The translations under genes were made by a program, and so were the position numbers. DNA of 64,000 nucleotides, taken from NCBI GenBank assembly GCA_049698695.1, contig JBAVYH010000072.1:27076-91075 (forward strand), given 5' to 3'. The stretch's first letter is position 1. Each line of letters opens with the position of its first letter. The DNA is from Bog-375 sp049698695 (GTDB lineage: Bacteria; Acidobacteriota; Terriglobia; Bryobacterales; Bryobacteraceae). Shown here in pieces: positions 62,301-64,000 of this stretch. The notes beneath the pieces are model-generated. The model made no database searches. It was not told the origin of the DNA and worked only from the letters and a program-made list of their open reading frames with translations.

Positions 62301-62689
62301 AAATCAAAGTGACCAGCCTATACGTGGACGACCAGGACAAGGCCCTGCGCTTCTATACGGAGGTACTGGGCTTTGCCAAGAAGGCCGATTTCAGTCAGGG
62401 CCCATTTCGCTGGCTGACCGTGGGCTCGCCCGAGGAGCCGGACGGCACTCAACTGCAGTTGGCGCTGAACGACAACCCCGCTGCCAAAGCGTATCAGCAG
62501 GCGATCTTTCAACAGGGCCAGCCCGCGGCCATGTTCTACACCGACGACGTCAAGGGCGACTACGAGCGGATCAAGGCCCGCGGCGCCCAGTTCACCATGC
62601 CGCCCACCGACGTGACCGCCTCGACCATTGCGATGCTGAACGACACCTGCGGCAATCTCATTCAGCTCACCCAACTGGCACGCTATTAA
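62297..62689 (+). CDS. VOC-family (glyoxalase-like) protein
   Basis: The 130-residue protein has the two beta-alpha-beta-beta-beta units of the vicinal oxygen chelate fold: KVTSLYVDDQDKALRFYTEVLGF and later MFYTDDVKGDYERIKARGAQF, ending NLIQLTQL. Metal-binding positions typical of glyoxalase are only partly kept, so enzyme activity is uncertain. AAGGAG lies seven bases before the ATG, which overlaps the ArsR stop. Confidence 0.87.
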   Translation: MKIKVTSLYVDDQDKALRFYTEVLGFAKKADFSQGPFRWLTVGSPEEPDGTQLQLALNDNPAAKAYQQAIFQQGQPAAMFYTDDVKGDYERIKARGAQFTMPPTDVTASTIAMLNDTCGNLIQLTQLARY

Positions 62690-62719
62690 ATGCGGCTGTT
62701 CCGCACCATGGCGCAGCTT

Positions 62720-62808
62720 CGCCGGTTCTGGTCCGCTTACGTCGATGCTCTCGAACGCCACCTCAACCGCATGCATCAATCCACGCCAACGAAAAGGAAG
62801 CCAAGGAG
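62720..62808 (+). repeat. Direct repeat flanking the VOC gene, copy 2
   Basis: This is the second copy of 62163-62251, read in frame as RRFWSAYVDALERHLNRM, here without the ArsR domain. It provides the AAGGAG site for the next gene (62803-62808). Confidence 0.85.
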
Positions 62809-62815
62809 AAAATTG

Positions 62816-63369
62816 ATGATCGATCGCGAGCACTACACACCGGGCCCGGCCAGCGGAGCGCAGGTGCGCAAGGACGGAGAGAAGTGGACGCTCATTCTCG
62901 TCAGAGAATGCGCCATTCGCCGGAAAAAGTCTGGCAGGCGCTCACCGACCCGGCGCACCTGCGCGAGTGGGCTCCCTTCGTAGCCGATGGGAGCCTGGGT
63001 ACGGTTGGAAGCAAGGTGAATCTCACCTGGGTGGGATCGCCCAAGCCGATCGAAACCACAGTGACGCGAGCCGACGCTCTCAGGCTGCTTGAGTACGGCG
63101 ACATCCGGTGGGAACTCGAAGTCGTTGGCGTCGGCACGCGCCTGACGCTGTGGCACAGCATCGATCGCCGCTTCATCTCCTGGGGCGCCGCGGGGTGGCA
63201 CATTGCTTTCGATGTTCTGGATCGCCTTCTCAGTGGGACTCCCATCGGCCTCATCGCTGGTAGCGAGGTGATGAGGTTCGAGGGTTGGCAGCGATTGAAG
63301 GCCGAGTACGCCAAGCAATTCGGCGTTGAGGCGCCCAACTGGCCGCCTAAGGCCGCTCAAAAGTCGTGA
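62816..63369 (+). pseudogene. SRPBCC (AHSA1-like) gene with a one-base frameshift
   Basis: From ATG 62816 (AAGGAG seven bases upstream) the frame reads MIDREHYTPGPASGAQ to LILVREC, then leaves the fold. Deleting one base is required in the other direction: if one base were restored at about 62908, it would continue LRHSPEKVWQALTDPAHLREWAPF, the AHSA1 signature, through to KAAQKS at 63369. The intact protein would have about 184 residues. It would bind a hydrophobic ligand and is typically regulated with ArsR. It may be a real pseudogene or a sequencing error. Confidence 0.8.
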
Positions 63370-63383
63370 ATGAGGAGGTGCCA

Positions 63384-63602
63384 ATGAACTGGAACAAATG
63401 GGTTCGGCAGATCCACCGCTGGCTGTCCATTGCCTTCACGGTGGGCGTCACCGTCAACCTCGTCGCCGTGATACGGGGGAAGTATACCGCCTGGGTGGGC
63501 CTCTTGGCGCTGCTCCCGCTCGCCTTGCTCCTGTTCACCGGTCTGTACTTGTTCGTGCTGCCGTATGCCACCAATTGGCGCAGCGGGTCACGCACCGGCT
63601 GA
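63384..63602 (+). CDS. Small membrane protein
   Basis: The product has 72 residues from ATG 63384, five bases after GAGGAGG (63372-63378), which decides the start against GTG 63366. Two helices are visible (about 13-28 and 36-56: WLSIAFTVGVTVNLVAVI and LLALLPLALLLFTGLYLFVL). This type is often found at the end of ArsR-SRPBCC operons. Function is unknown. Confidence 0.78.
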   Translation: MNWNKWVRQIHRWLSIAFTVGVTVNLVAVIRGKYTAWVGLLALLPLALLLFTGLYLFVLPYATNWRSGSRTG

Positions 63603-63957
63603 ACGGGCGGCCGGCCGCGCGACTAAAGGTCGCGCCGCCCACACACGAATGGCAAGGCGGACCGAGATGAAGGCGGTTCGCATCCACGCGGCGCCGGATG
63701 CGCGGGACGTCTCGCCGTCCTTCGGCCCCGGCTCTGGTACGTCGGCGGAAGTGCGCGACCGGGAGGAAGATGGTTCGCGTGTCCGGGCCCTTCGACGCCC
63801 GGCCGGCTGTGCGACCTATGCTCCCGTTGACAGGTTGCCACCATCTTTCCGGTAGTGGGTCAGTCTCCGAGTTGCGCGTATTCCGATCGGAGCACGGCAG
63901 ATCAGCGACTACTCGGTCCGGTGTACAGGGTTGCGTGCGAGATGAGCCAAAAATAAA
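63603..63957. other. Gene-free stretch near the right edge
   Basis: No gene is supported. An ATG at 63667 opens MKAVRIHAAPD, reminiscent of the first residues of zinc-type alcohol dehydrogenases/quinone reductases, but the similarity stops after about eight residues. It is at most a remnant. Confidence 0.4.
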
Positions 63958-64000
63958 ATGAAGTGCATGCGTGCATGGCTGTTCTTTAGCTTGCTGTTCC
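63958..64000 (+). CDS. Start of a probable exported protein, cut by the window edge
   Basis: ATG 63958 begins MKCMRAWLFFSLLF, a basic N-terminus and a hydrophobic run as in a signal peptide, open to the window end. Only 14 residues are visible and there is no clear ribosome site, so the call rests on the signal-like start. Confidence 0.4.
   Translation, partial: MKCMRAWLFFSLLF

Noticed and set aside
63667..63855. Alcohol dehydrogenase/quinone reductase gene starting MKAVRIHA
   Set aside because: Only about eight residues agree; the rest has no Rossmann or zinc motif, so no gene can be claimed.

Overview
The window looks like chromosomal DNA of an acidobacterium of the Solibacter/Bryobacter type. 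The support is high GC and several families that are characteristic of that group: a TIGR03435 soil-associated protein (1392-2198, minus), a PadR regulator with an acidobacterial duplicated orphan permease (36090-39187), a VCBS/FG-GAP protein ending in a Solibacter-type C-terminal domain (32915-35971), an SBBP-repeat protein, and many dispersed palindromic intergenic repeats. A Tol-Pal operon, BamD and HpnB indicate a diderm envelope, probably with hopanoids. No database search was possible, so family names come from motif recognition.

Layout. 0-5.2 kb: a foldback repeat, a secreted DUF1080 protein, the TIGR03435 protein, then a leftward cdaA-cdaR-glmM operon (c-di-AMP synthesis and cell-wall precursor). 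5.2-15.3 kb: a cloverleaf-like repeat, ribBA with an odd GTP cyclohydrolase half, a secreted protein of unknown function, a beta-propeller/CxxCH/TPR protein, an SBBP protein and an FHA-GAF-SpoIIE phosphatase. 15.4-17.3 kb: a compact three-gene cassette (71-aa Cys-containing peptide, DUF692/MNIO enzyme, MbnC-like partner) that looks like a ribosomally made, post-translationally modified peptide (RiPP) pathway. It is the best candidate here for an undescribed system. 17.3-21.1 kb: a pirin remnant, a degenerate receiver protein, a strong terminator, a FecR-domain protein and a GT2-methyltransferase fusion.

21-32 kb is mostly housekeeping on the minus strand: yebC-ruvC-hypothetical, an M13 peptidase, thymidine kinase, a hydrolase, and an rsmB-rpe-bamD-response regulator-yajQ run. 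32-33 kb is a gene-free nest of repeats. 33-42 kb holds the VCBS protein, the PadR/permease pair, an SDR enzyme and an MsbA-like ABC exporter. 42-47 kb is a plant-polysaccharide group: GH27 alpha-galactosidase, isochorismatase-like hydrolase, GH28 polygalacturonase and, divergently, tagaturonate epimerase UxaE. 47-52.5 kb: an ECHDC3-like crotonase head-to-head with an amidohydrolase, GAPDH, a DUF4159 protein and an esterase. 52.7-57.9 kb is a complete tolQ-tolR-tolA-tolB-pal-cpoB operon. 58-61 kb: a small secreted protein, hpnB, a pseudokinase/zinc-ribbon protein and a coiled-coil protein.

The right end (61.1-64 kb) looks like an eroded island next to tRNA-Pro(GGG). It contains a truncated, frameshifted tyrosine recombinase, then an ArsR-VOC-SRPBCC operon in which the ArsR tail is duplicated on both sides of the VOC gene and the SRPBCC gene carries a one-base frameshift. 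A small membrane protein follows, and a last gene runs off the window.
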